Source of the DNA: Flavobacterium undicola
Lineage (GTDB): Bacteria > Bacteroidota > Bacteroidia > Flavobacteriales > Flavobacteriaceae
DNA: 64,000 bases
Reading direction: 5' to 3'
Assembly: GCF_009909155.2 (NCBI RefSeq)
Contig: NZ_JAAAPM020000005.1
Coordinates: 106,519-170,518 of the forward strand
Under the pieces are notes generated by a model. The model had not been told where the DNA came from. It did not search any database and was given only the letters and a program-made list of their open reading frames with translations. Both the position numbers and the translations under genes were made by a program. Positions 44,556 to 54,900 of the stretch are shown in pieces. Position 1 is the stretch's first letter. The number at the start of each line of letters is the position of its first letter.

Positions 44556-44575
44556 CCTGCCTGTCGGAAGACAGG
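44556..44575. repeat. 20-bp palindrome, second copy
   Basis: cctgcctgtcggaagacagg, differing by one base from the copy at 41570-41589 (read on the other strand). It is inserted between A and T of a tttaa|tctgtgttcc run typical of another dispersed repeat. Confidence 0.8.
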
Positions 44576-44604
44576 TCTGTGTTCCATTTCATTAGCATAA
44601 GGTT

Positions 44605-44635
44605 TTGTGAATCTTTGTGTAATAGCTTAATTTTG
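44605..44635 (+). promoter_or_regulatory. Promoter of tatD
   Basis: TTG (44605-44607), 20-base spacer, TAATTTTG (44628-44635). The start point near 44642 lies past any upstream in-frame start, which argues for the TTG start codon at 44654. Confidence 0.65.
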
Positions 44636-44653
44636 CATTTTAAAGAAAACCAC

Positions 44654-45433
44654 TTGGAAACAAAACCCATAATTACCGATACCCACACGCATTTATACAG
44701 CGAAGAATTTAATGAGGATAGAGACGAAATGATGCAACGCGCTTTAGCGGCTGGTGTAACTCGTTTTTTTATTCCAGCCATCGATTCAGCTTATACTGAA
44801 GCCATGTATGATTTGGAACAAAAATATCCAGAGAATGTCTTTTTAATGACAGGCGTGCATCCTACGCATGTGAAAGAGGATTATTTGGACGAATTGCAAT
44901 TTGTTAAAGAAGAATTAAAGAAAAGAAAATTCTATGCTATTGGCGAAATTGGAGTCGATTTATATTGGGATAAAACCCATTTAAAAGAGCAACAATTGGC
45001 TTTTAAAAAGCAAATCCAATTGGCAAAAGAATATCAATTGCCTATTGTTATCCATTGTCGTGAAGCCTTTGATGAAGTTTTTGCCGTTTTAGAAGAAGAA
45101 AAATCAGCTGATTTATTTGGAATTTTTCATTGTTTTTCGGGGACTTACGAGCAGGCTTTGCAGGCTTTGTCTTATAATATGAAATTAGGAATTGGTGGTG
45201 TGGTGACTTTCAAAAATGGAAAAATCGATCAGTTTTTGGATAAAATCGATGTAAAACACATCGTTTTAGAAACTGATGCACCTTATCTTGCTCCCGTTCC
45301 TTTTAGAGGAAAAAGAAATGAAAGTAGTTATCTTGTAAATGTAATTGATAAGCTATCACAGATTTACGGGATTTCAACAGATGAAGTAGCGAGAATAACA
45401 ACTGAAAATTCGAAAGCAATTTTTGGGATTTAA
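44654..45433 (+). CDS. TatD-family metal-dependent deoxyribonuclease
   Basis: 259 aa from a TTG at 44654 (read LETKPIITDTHTH); no ATG exists in a suitable place and the promoter lies just before. TatD motifs: DTHTHLYSEEF, TGVHPTHV, AIGEIGVDLYW, IVIHCREA, GIFHCFSG and LETDAPYLAP give the metal ligands of the TIM-barrel amidohydrolase site. Likely 3'-5' exonuclease in DNA repair or turnover. Length is normal. Confidence 0.93.
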   Translation: METKPIITDTHTHLYSEEFNEDRDEMMQRALAAGVTRFFIPAIDSAYTEAMYDLEQKYPENVFLMTGVHPTHVKEDYLDELQFVKEELKKRKFYAIGEIGVDLYWDKTHLKEQQLAFKKQIQLAKEYQLPIVIHCREAFDEVFAVLEEEKSADLFGIFHCFSGTYEQALQALSYNMKLGIGGVVTFKNGKIDQFLDKIDVKHIVLETDAPYLAPVPFRGKRNESSYLVNVIDKLSQIYGISTDEVARITTENSKAIFGI

Positions 45434-45493
45434 AGCAGAATTCGCTAAAATTTAATATTTTTTTTGTTCATTTGTTTTTCTAATAGTACCAAA

Positions 45494-46636
45494 ATGCAAA
45501 AGTTTGACGAGATTCGGCCTTATTATGATTCCGAAATAAATAAAGCAATTAAAAAAGTGATTAATCATCCAATGTTGAAGTCATTGATGAACTTTTCTTT
45601 TCCTGATGTTGCTGATGAAGTTTGGAAAGAACAATTAATGAAAACGCATTCTATTCGTGATTTCCAATGTAATTTTATTTACCAATCGGTTCAAAAAGTA
45701 TTAGAGAAAAGTTCTGAAGGATTGATGACTGCGGGCTTTGAACATTTAGAACCCAATACCCCTTATTTGTTTATCTCTAATCATCGTGATATCCTTTTGG
45801 ATACTACTTTGTTAAATGCCACTTTATTTGAGCATGATTTAGTGATGACAGCTTCGGCTATTGGAGATAATTTGGTTAAACAACCTTTTTTGAATGTTTT
45901 GGCTAAGTTGAATCGAAATTTCCTGGTTCAGCGTGGTTTAACTCCAAGAGAGATGTTGCAAAGTTCTAAAACATTATCAGAATACATTAGTCAATTGTTG
46001 CAACATGAAAACCGTTCGGTTTGGATTGCGCAACGTGAAGGAAGAACTAAAGATGGTAATGATGCGACTAATCCAGGAGTATTGAAAATGCTCGGAATGG
46101 CTTCAGATGAAGCTACTTTGATGGATTACTTCAAAAAAATCAAAATTGTTCCTGTTTCCATTTCGTATGAATATGATCCTACTGATGCTTTGAAAATGCC
46201 TCAATTATTGGCGGAAGCTAATAATGAAGTGTATGTAAAAGAGGAAAATGAGGATTTTATGACCATTTTGAGTGGTGCTTTAGGGCCTAAAAAACGCATT
46301 TTTATCCACATCGGAAAAGTTTTAGATACTGAAATTGATGCTATCGTGGCTGAAAATGATAATGTAAATAAACAGATTCAAGCCTTGGCGCAAGCCATAG
46401 ACGATTCAATATTGACTAGCTATAAATTGTGGCCTACTAATTATATTGCTTACGATATTTTACATAAGACCGATAAGTATTCGCATTTGTACACTGAAAA
46501 CGAAAAAGCAGTTTTTCAACGTAGATTAGAAAAGCGAATTGACGCAGAAAATCCTATTGCACTACAAGGAATATTGGCTATGTATGCTAATCCGGTAGTC
46601 AATAAATTAAAATATATCCATGAACTCAAGGACTAA
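45494..46636 (+). CDS. 1-acyl-sn-glycerol-3-phosphate acyltransferase family protein
   Basis: 380 aa from the ATG at 45494 (MQKFDEIRPYYDSE). PlsC-type motif ISNHRDILLDTTL (the H-x4-D pair, near residue 97) and the second substrate-binding motif IAQREGRTKDGND near 180. Larger than PlsC itself and like glycerol-3-phosphate acyltransferase-type proteins of Bacteroidota. Acts in phospholipid or lipid A-like acylation at the membrane. Its 3' end overlaps ansA by 17 bases, so they form an operon. Confidence 0.85.
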   Translation: MQKFDEIRPYYDSEINKAIKKVINHPMLKSLMNFSFPDVADEVWKEQLMKTHSIRDFQCNFIYQSVQKVLEKSSEGLMTAGFEHLEPNTPYLFISNHRDILLDTTLLNATLFEHDLVMTASAIGDNLVKQPFLNVLAKLNRNFLVQRGLTPREMLQSSKTLSEYISQLLQHENRSVWIAQREGRTKDGNDATNPGVLKMLGMASDEATLMDYFKKIKIVPVSISYEYDPTDALKMPQLLAEANNEVYVKEENEDFMTILSGALGPKKRIFIHIGKVLDTEIDAIVAENDNVNKQIQALAQAIDDSILTSYKLWPTNYIAYDILHKTDKYSHLYTENEKAVFQRRLEKRIDAENPIALQGILAMYANPVVNKLKYIHELKD

Positions 46637-47648
46637 AATTCTTTTAATTTACACCGGAGGAACTATTGGAATGCGCAAGGATTTCAATACCGGAGTATTA
46701 AAAGCGTTCAATTTTAGTAAATTATTACAAAGAATTCCTGAGTTGAAGCAATTGGATTGTGAGATAGAAACTATTTCGTTTCAGAATCCAATTGATTCTT
46801 CAAATATGAACCCTTCTCATTGGGCAGAAATTGCTGCTATGATTCAATCAAATTATGCTGAATTTGATGGTTTTGTGGTGCTTCATGGTTCAGATACGAT
46901 GTCGTATACGGCTTCGGCTTTGAGTTTTATGCTCGAAAATATATCCAAACCGGTTATTTTAACGGGTTCTCAATTGCCTATTGGTGATTTACGTACAGAT
47001 GCCAAGGAAAATTTGATTACTGCTATCCAAATAGCCTCTTTGCAAGAAAACAACAAACCCGTTATTACTGAAGTTTGCCTTTATTTCGAAAACAAATTGT
47101 ATCGCGGTAATCGAACAACTAAGATAAATGCAGAACATTTTAATGCTTTTGCTTCGCCAAATTATCCTGCATTGGTCGAATCGGGAGTGTATTTGAATCT
47201 TAGGTCAGAGTTGTTTTTAGGACAAGAAGCTAATAAAGAATTAATTGTTCATCCATCATTAGATACTAATGTAATTATCATAAAAATGTTTCCCGGAATG
47301 TGCGAAAGCATTTTTACGGCAATTCTTGAAATCCCAAGTTTAAAAGGAATTGTATTAGAAACCTATGGTTCAGGAAATGCCATTACCGAAGATTGGTTTA
47401 TAAACGCATTAACTAAAGCTGTAAAAAAAGGATTGCATATTGTCAATGTAACCCAATGTACGAGTGGAAGCGTTAATATGGGACAATATGAAACGAGTTC
47501 GGCATTGAAGCAAATAGGAGTGATTTCGGGAAAAGACATTACTACCGAAGCGGCAATTACCAAATTGATGTTCTTGTTGAGTCAAAATATTCCGTCTAAA
47601 GATTTTCAAACTGTATTTGAAACGTCATTAAGAGGAGAAATGATATAA
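46620..47648 (+). CDS. ansA: Type I (cytoplasmic) asparaginase
   Basis: 342 aa. N-terminal active site IYTGGTIGMRKDFNTG with the nucleophile Thr (about residue 14), second site VLHGSDTMSYTASALSFML (Thr-Asp-Lys triad with TDAKENL), and TYGSGNA later. No signal peptide, so the cytoplasmic type. Hydrolyses asparagine to aspartate and ammonia. Confidence 0.94.
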   Translation: MNSRTKILLIYTGGTIGMRKDFNTGVLKAFNFSKLLQRIPELKQLDCEIETISFQNPIDSSNMNPSHWAEIAAMIQSNYAEFDGFVVLHGSDTMSYTASALSFMLENISKPVILTGSQLPIGDLRTDAKENLITAIQIASLQENNKPVITEVCLYFENKLYRGNRTTKINAEHFNAFASPNYPALVESGVYLNLRSELFLGQEANKELIVHPSLDTNVIIIKMFPGMCESIFTAILEIPSLKGIVLETYGSGNAITEDWFINALTKAVKKGLHIVNVTQCTSGSVNMGQYETSSALKQIGVISGKDITTEAAITKLMFLLSQNIPSKDFQTVFETSLRGEMI

Positions 47649-47706
47649 TTAATTGCAATTTGGCTTTTCTAAGTCAGATTTTTTAGTGTTATTTGCAAAC
47701 CAAAAT

Positions 47707-47793
47707 AGAGAGGTGTCCGAGTGGTTGAAGGAGCTAGCCTGGAAAGCTAGTATGTGGGTAACTGCATCGAGGGTTCGAATCCCTTTCTCTCTG
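47707..47793 (+). tRNA. tRNA-Ser (GGA)
   Basis: 87 bases that fold as class II tRNA. Acceptor stem AGAGAGG with TCTCTCT, anticodon stem CTAGC/GCTAG with loop CTGGAAA (anticodon GGA), long variable arm (atgtgggtaactgcat), T-loop ggttcgaatcc. Discriminator G; CCA is not encoded. A terminator-like hairpin follows 36 bases later. Confidence 0.95.
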
Positions 47794-47829
47794 CAATATC
47801 TCTTGATTTTCAATTGGTTATGATTTTAG

Positions 47830-47869
47830 CACCCAATTTTACACCCAAAAATGTAAAATTGGGTGTTTT
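47830..47869 (+). terminator. Terminator after tRNA-Ser
   Basis: Hairpin cacccaatttta / taaaattgggtg followed by ttttgtttt. Confidence 0.8.
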
Positions 47870-48526
47870 GTTTTATAGGATACTTAGAACCATATACTTT
47901 GTTAAAATCCATAATCACTGTGATAGCATCTTTAGTATTTTGCTAATTCTTTTTTTGATTTTAATCTTTGCGTGGAGCAAGTAAACAAAGAAAGTATGAT
48001 AGTTTATATTTTATTGAAATTTTCATTAAACCGCAAGGTTACAAAGTAAATTGATACTAAAAGAGGTGAAATCTTCCTGTCCAAATAATCTTTTGGGCGT
48101 TACTTGTCTCCGAGGGTTGGGCTATTCGTTTCAATATTTTCGTTTTTTAAAGAAAAACAAAAGGATTTTCATTTCACCCCTAACGCAAAACTCAAACTAG
48201 TAACGCCTTTTTTCTTTAACTACAAATTAGTAAACTACAAACTAAATCAAAATAAACATTCGATAGTCGTATTTCAAAACTATATTTCTTATTCTTTCAT
48301 TAAGAAACAAAAAATCATTTAACTTGATTTGTTTTAAGTTAACATTCTTTCTTAACATACTCTTCTTTGCTTTTTTTTTGAATTTGTGTACCCAAAAAGA
48401 AGACTCACCACAACTTTAATTTGTCTATTTAATAACCTTAATTTAAATAAAGAGTCAGTAAAGACGCATATTTTTGGATTCATTTTGAATGAATATTTTT
48501 ATAAATAGATCTTAAACTTTATTAAA
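47870..48526. other. Long intergenic region before the RHS locus
   Basis: About 650 bases with no credible gene. It holds the modular repeat at 48097-48186 and, at 48469-48476, TATTTTTG, a -7-like element 51 bases before the next gene. The rest is AT-rich with nothing recognised; the short open frames here look random. Confidence 0.5.
48097..48186. repeat. Modular palindromic repeat, copy D (GCGTTA...TAACGC ends)
   Basis: Ends gcgtta and taacgc are inverted. Core gctattcgtttcaatatttt, hairpin cgttttttaaagaaaaacaa, then aaggattttcatttca. The inner borders resemble copy A (gtttcaatctttt and aaaaggatttcca), so it is a related subfamily with different outer ends. Confidence 0.65.
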
Positions 48527-48985
48527 ATGAATAAAACTGCTACTTTTCTACTGTTATTATGCGGTTATATATGTCAAGCACAGATAGCTGACCGTATTAC
48601 TTTTTCTTATGATGATGCAGGCAATCAAATACAACGATTATTATGCATTAACTGCTCAACATCAAAATTGGCTAATGAGAATGCTAAAGAAATAACTGCA
48701 TTAGTTGATGGAGATTTACAAAAATTTTCTGAACAAGATGCAATCTCTTATTATCCAAATCCTGTAAAAGAAGAATTGTATCTTAAATGGGAACTAGTAA
48801 ACAATAATCTAGTTTCTTCAATATATGTATATGGTGTAAGCGGACAACAATTAGCTTCTTATACTGGATTTGGTAAAAAGAACACACAAAACATTTCTTT
48901 TCAAGAATATCCCACAGGAGTTTATGGAGTTATATTATTCTACACAAATGGAGAACAAAAATCTATTAAAATCATTAAAAAATAA
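48527..48985 (+). CDS. Small T9SS-sorted protein with one YD-repeat-like motif
   Basis: 152 aa. Signal peptide (MNKTATFLLLLCGYICQAQ), a single RHS/YD-like motif ITFSYDDAGNQIQR, and a T9SS type A C-terminal sorting domain (ISYYPNPVKEELYLKW ... IYVYGVSGQQLASY ... KSIKIIKK). Only 3 bases separate it from the RHS gene, so they are co-transcribed. It may be a surface partner or a carrier for export of the RHS protein; unproved. Confidence 0.82.
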   Translation: MNKTATFLLLLCGYICQAQIADRITFSYDDAGNQIQRLLCINCSTSKLANENAKEITALVDGDLQKFSEQDAISYYPNPVKEELYLKWELVNNNLVSSIYVYGVSGQQLASYTGFGKKNTQNISFQEYPTGVYGVILFYTNGEQKSIKIIKK

Positions 48986-48988
48986 GAT

Positions 48989-51900
48989 ATGAAGCAACTT
49001 TACTATAGTTTACTTTTACTTGGGTTCTCATTTTTAGTTTCAGCACAAAATTCAGAAGGAACGCCAGTTGAAGGATTAATTCCAATTACAAGAACAGATA
49101 GTCCTGAACAAAAAACATTAAATGTTACTAGCGAATTTAATGTAATGTCTGAGATGCAGTCAGTAGCAACAACAGCACCTACGGGAAATTCTACTGAAGT
49201 AGGAATCACTGAAGGAGAATTGGCTGTTTCTCTTTCTGGAGGTGCTACTTACAACGTTCCTATTAAAGTCCCTAAAGGAATTAACGGAATTGTTCCTCAA
49301 ATTAGTTTAGCTTATAACAGTCAAGGAGGTAACGGATTAGCGGGGTATGGTTGGAATATTGCAGGGATTTCTAAAATTACCCGAATACCATCAACAAAAT
49401 TTCATGATGGGATAATAGATGGAGTAGATTTTGATTATCTGGATCGTTTTGCCCTTGATGGACAGCGTTTAATTGTAAAAAATGGAACAGGAGCTACTTA
49501 TGGTGCAAATGGGACAATTTATGAAACAGAAAATCATTCAAATGTAAAAATCACTTCTTATGGAGTACATCCAAATGGAGCTACTTATGGTCCTGCTTAT
49601 TTTTTAGTTGAATACCCTGATGGATCTAAGGCAGAATACGGTAACACTACAAATAGGTATGGTAGTTTTTCGGAATCAAGAACTTTGACAACTTGGGCAA
49701 TTACCTATTGGGAAAATCCACAAGGTGTTAGGATCAGTTATCTATACGGAATTAACAATAATAATTTAAGGATAATAAATATATCCTATGGTAATATAGG
49801 AAATCCTCTTGACGAAACATACAACGAAATACAGTTTGTTTATAAAACAAGACAAAGACCAGAACAGACTTATGTAGGAGGTCAGAGTATTATTGATGAT
49901 AAAATTTTAGATAAAATATTGGTTAATAGTTTTGGAGTTGGCTACAGAAGATACGAATTAACATACGAAGCAAATTCTCTTAGTTACGAACGCTTAAAAA
50001 CCATCACCGAAAAAAGTGGAGATAATACCAAAAGTTATAATCCTACTGTTTTTAGTTATGATAATACCGTTAATTCTATTTCATATGCTGATATTACTAC
50101 CAGTTTAGGCGTTGGTAACATAACTTCTTTAAATGCAGATACTGTTTCGGGAGATTTTGATGGTGATGAAAAAATGGAATTTTTGATCTATCCTACTACA
50201 GGTACAGACAGCAAAAAAAAGTATTGGTTTTTTTCAAATATTGACTCGGGGAATTATATGAATATAGGTGCTGAGCATAATGTTGGTGCCTTTGAAACTA
50301 TTTTTCCAACCTCTTGGTTGAGTTGGAATAATCACTTAATGCCTAAACAAGGATGGACAGTTGTTAAAAAAACAGATGCTAATTATACATTTACCGTTTA
50401 TAGTGCTGGAACCGTATCTCCAATTTATTATCAATATGAACGAGTAGTAAATTTCCCAATTGAACCATATGGAAGTAGCTGTTATTCTGCTAAAATTATT
50501 CTGAAAAAGATTATTTCAGGTGATTTTAATGGTGACGGACTTACTGATGTGATTGCTATTGATAATGCATGTTTCTCCAAAAAAGTTTATTTTGTCGATT
50601 TAAAAAGAGACAACACCTCTAATTTCCTAACGTATTCAGGAGAATTGTTAGCTTATATGTCTACAAGTTCAAAAGTTGAAGTAGCTGATGTGAACGGAGA
50701 TGGGAAATCGGATTTTATGGTTTTCGAAAATGGAAAAGTAACCAGTTACACTCTTAATAATAATAATCAATTGGTTTTATTGTGGGATTATTCAGATGCA
50801 AATATCTCTGTTGACACTAGTAAAACTATTCTATTGGGAGATTACAACGGAGATGGTAAAACCGATTTTATTATTCCTAGTGGATACGGTTCTACGACAT
50901 GGTATAAATATAGTTCTACAGGAACTAGTTTTATAAAAGTAGTGGAAACATATTCTGGAATTCAATTTAGACAAAATACTACTTCATATTCTTATATTTA
51001 TTTAGCTTCTGATTATGATAAAGATGGAAAATCAGATTTAATTGAAACAGTAGGATATAAAAGTTCAACAAATTCAAATGGTCAAATAACGGTTTTGTGC
51101 TATTTTAATAGAAATGGAACTTTTTGGGTTGGTGATAGATCCCAAGCTAGTAGCTCATATAGTACAGACATCAATTTATATCCTCTCCCTATTTACTTAG
51201 CCTCAGGAAAAGGAGCTCCAACTAAAGATAAGCCCTATAAACCCACATTGGAAATAGCTTTCGCGAATAATAATAAAATATTCTACTTTAATTCCAATAA
51301 AAACAATGTTCAAGACCAATTACTAAAGTCTATTACTACTGGCAACGGAGTACAAGAATCGATTACTTATAAACCTTTGAATACTGATTATGATGAAAAT
51401 TATAACACTATCTATAACAGCTCTTATTCAGAAAATTATCCTAATTCAAATATTGAGTCGGCTTCAAGTATGCAAGTTGTTTCTATGTTAGAAAAACAAA
51501 GTGCCACTGATTATAAGAAGCAATTATTTTCTTATTATGATGCTATTTCTAACATGGAAGGACTTGGTTTTTTAGGGTTTAAATCTACTGCTAAAACCAA
51601 TTGGTTTGATGACAACAATCCTATTATCACAACGGTATCTAAATTTGATACTAACTTACGTGGAGCTAATACCGAAAACTATACCGTTCTTGGACAGTAC
51701 AACGCCAGCGATTACGCTGCACCAAGCAATTTTATTAGTAAAACAACATCAAACTATAACAGTTCTTTGGAAGCAAATAAAGTTTTTAACCTCAAGGTCA
51801 CTGCCTCTCAACAGTACAATGGTTTAGACAATACCAGTACGGAGACTACTGATATTGTTTATGATACTAATAACAACCCCTTAACCTCTACAACGTATCT

Positions 51901-54900
51901 AAAAAACGGAAGTACTACTGAACAAACCACAATAAGTAATATAACTTATGCTACACCTACAAGTTCACCTTATGTAGTGGGCAGACTTATAAATAAAACC
52001 CAAAGTGTAGCAATTTCGGGAGACACAATGACCTCTGAAGAGCAATATGTATACAATACAGGCGGTTTATTAACCCAAGTAAAGAAAAAAGGACATAATA
52101 CCAATTTTATTACCGAAGACAATATTTATGATGAGTTTGGTAACATCACTAAAAAAACTATTTCGGCGCCTGGATTGATCGCCAGAGAAACAAATTATGA
52201 ATATGATCCAGCTTATGGGGGAATATTCTTAACAAAAAGTACCGATATAGAAGGATTGTCGACAACATTCGTTTACAATGGCTATAATGGATTGCTCCTT
52301 TCAGAGACCAATCCTTATGGTTTAAGCACCAGTTATACTTATGATTCCTGGTTTAAAAAAACAAAAACTACCGACTATTTAGGAAAAAGTATTAATATGA
52401 TCTATACTCGCAATGGAGCAAACGCCACTATTACAACAACTGGAGATGACGGCAGTTATAGCGAAGAACTTTATGATGATTTAGGACGAAAAATAACCGC
52501 AAGCGTAAAAGATATCAACGGGAATACCTCCAGTGTTTCATATCTATACGATATTTATGATAGAAATTATAAGATAAGCGAACCTTATTCAGGTGGTAGT
52601 CCTTCACAGTGGAATGAAATCCAATATGATGAATATGGAAGAACGACTCAAAATATAAGTTTTACTGGTAAAACTACCAGTATCAGTTATTCAGGTTTAA
52701 CCACTACAGTGAATGATGGTACTAAAACCAAAATTGCTGCCAAAAATGCCATAGGCAATATGGTTACTATGACCGATAGTCCTGGAGGAACAATTAATTA
52801 TACCTATTTTGCTAACGGTAATCTCAAATCGTCGGATTATGGAGGTGTAGTTACAAGCATTGAGCAAGATGGTTGGGGTAGAAAAACCAAACTGACTGAC
52901 CCATCGGCAGGAATATATACCTATACTTATAATGATTTAGGAGAAGCTTTAACGCAAACTACACCCAATGGCACAACAACTTATACCTTAAATAGCGTAG
53001 GGAAGCCAACTCAAAAAACGATTGTAGGAACCAATACAAACAGTACGACGACCTATGCGTATGACAGTACCACCAAATTACTAACGTCCAGCACTTTTGT
53101 AGATGCCTTAGGAAATAATGCTACAACCACAACAATGTATACTTATGATGGCAATAAGAGACTGACTAGTTCTATTGAAACAACACCTTACGCTACGTTT
53201 ACGAAACAATTGACTTATGATGCATTTGGTAGATTGAATACCGAAACTTCAATAGCCAGTGCAGCCGGAAAATCAAGTTCTAAAACGGTTCAACATACTT
53301 ATAAAAATGGAAAACCATGGCAAATTATAGACGCTGCTAATTCTCAGGTATTATGGCAAACTAATACGGTCAATGCAAGAGGGCAACTTACTGAAGCAAC
53401 AATGGCTAATGCTAATATTACTGTTAGTAATGCCTACGATTCTTATGGTTTAATGACCCAAACCAAACAGGACAGGTTGATTATTTCCCCTGGAAATATT
53501 ATGACACTTAATACAGTTTTTGACCCGCAGAAAGGAAATTTAACTAGTAGAACGAATAGTTTATTTAATTGGAGTGAAGACTTTACCAATTCATACGATT
53601 CTTTAGACCGACTTACTTCTTTTAAAAATATAGCAGGAGTAACTGAAACACAAAGCTATGATGATCGTGGAAGGATAACACAAAATGCTGTGGGAACTTA
53701 TAATTATACCAATACCTCTAAAGTTTATCGAAATACATCAGTAACGGTTACGCCTGACGCTTTAACGCATTATCAAACGAACCACGAACAAAATATTAGC
53801 TATAATGCTTTTAAAAGTCCTTATCAAATTGAGGAAGCAGGGAAAGATAAAATAAGTTTTACTTACAACGATGCGAACAATCGTAGTTCGATGTTTTATG
53901 GTAGTTTAGATAATGATAAATTACTAAGACCGTTGCGCAAATACTACTCAGCCGATGGCAGTATGGAGATTAAACACAATATTGCGACAGGAGCAATAGA
54001 ATTTGTCACCTACATTGGAGGTGATGGCTACACTGCTCCTATAGTGTTAAAAAGTGATGGGACTACTCAAAATTATTTATATTTACAACGGGATTATCAA
54101 GGCAGTATTGTTGCTATTAGTGATACTACTGGGCAAGTGCTAGAAAAACGATTGTTTGATGCCTGGGGAAATGTATTGGTACAAGACGGAGCAGGTAATG
54201 TGTTAAATGGTCTTACTTTATTAGATAGAGGTTATACCGGGCATGAGCATTTGCAAAGTGTAGGACTCATACACATGAACGGGCGTTTGTATGATGCTAA
54301 ACTGCATCGTTTCTTGCAACCTGATAATAATGTACAAGATCCTAACAATACGCAGAATTATAACCGCTATAGTTATGTTCTTAATAACCCCTTAAAATAT
54401 ACCGATTGGACAGGTGAGAAATGGAAAATTGGTTGGAAAGATGTATTTGCAGGACTTGAAATAATTGGTGGAACTGCATTAACAATATTTTCAGGAGGGA
54501 CATTAGCTGTAGTTGGAGCAGGATTAATTAGTGCAGGTGTTACCCATTTTGCTGCTGCTTATAATGAATATAAACAAACTGGCGATTGGGCTTCTGCTTC
54601 TAATAATGCGGGAATATTTTTTAATGTTTCGTTTAATACAGATTTTGGGTATAATAATAACAAAGACAAACAAAATGGAGTTAATCAAAATACTCCTGTT
54701 GTAACGCCCAAAAGTGATACGAATGGAGGAGGTAATGGTGGTGGGAAGGATAAAGGATACGATTCATGGTTTTATGAAAATCAATATTTTGGTAATGAAG
54801 GTGGTTTAAGAGTTGGAACATATCTAGATTTTTCTCCAATTAAAAAACTTTTGGGTATAACTATAGGAGAATATAGAGAATCAGGTTATAATGCAGATTA

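Noticed and set aside
48104..48322. 72-codon frame in the intergenic region before the RHS locus
   Set aside because: It spans the modular repeat (48097-48186) and encodes no recognisable motif.
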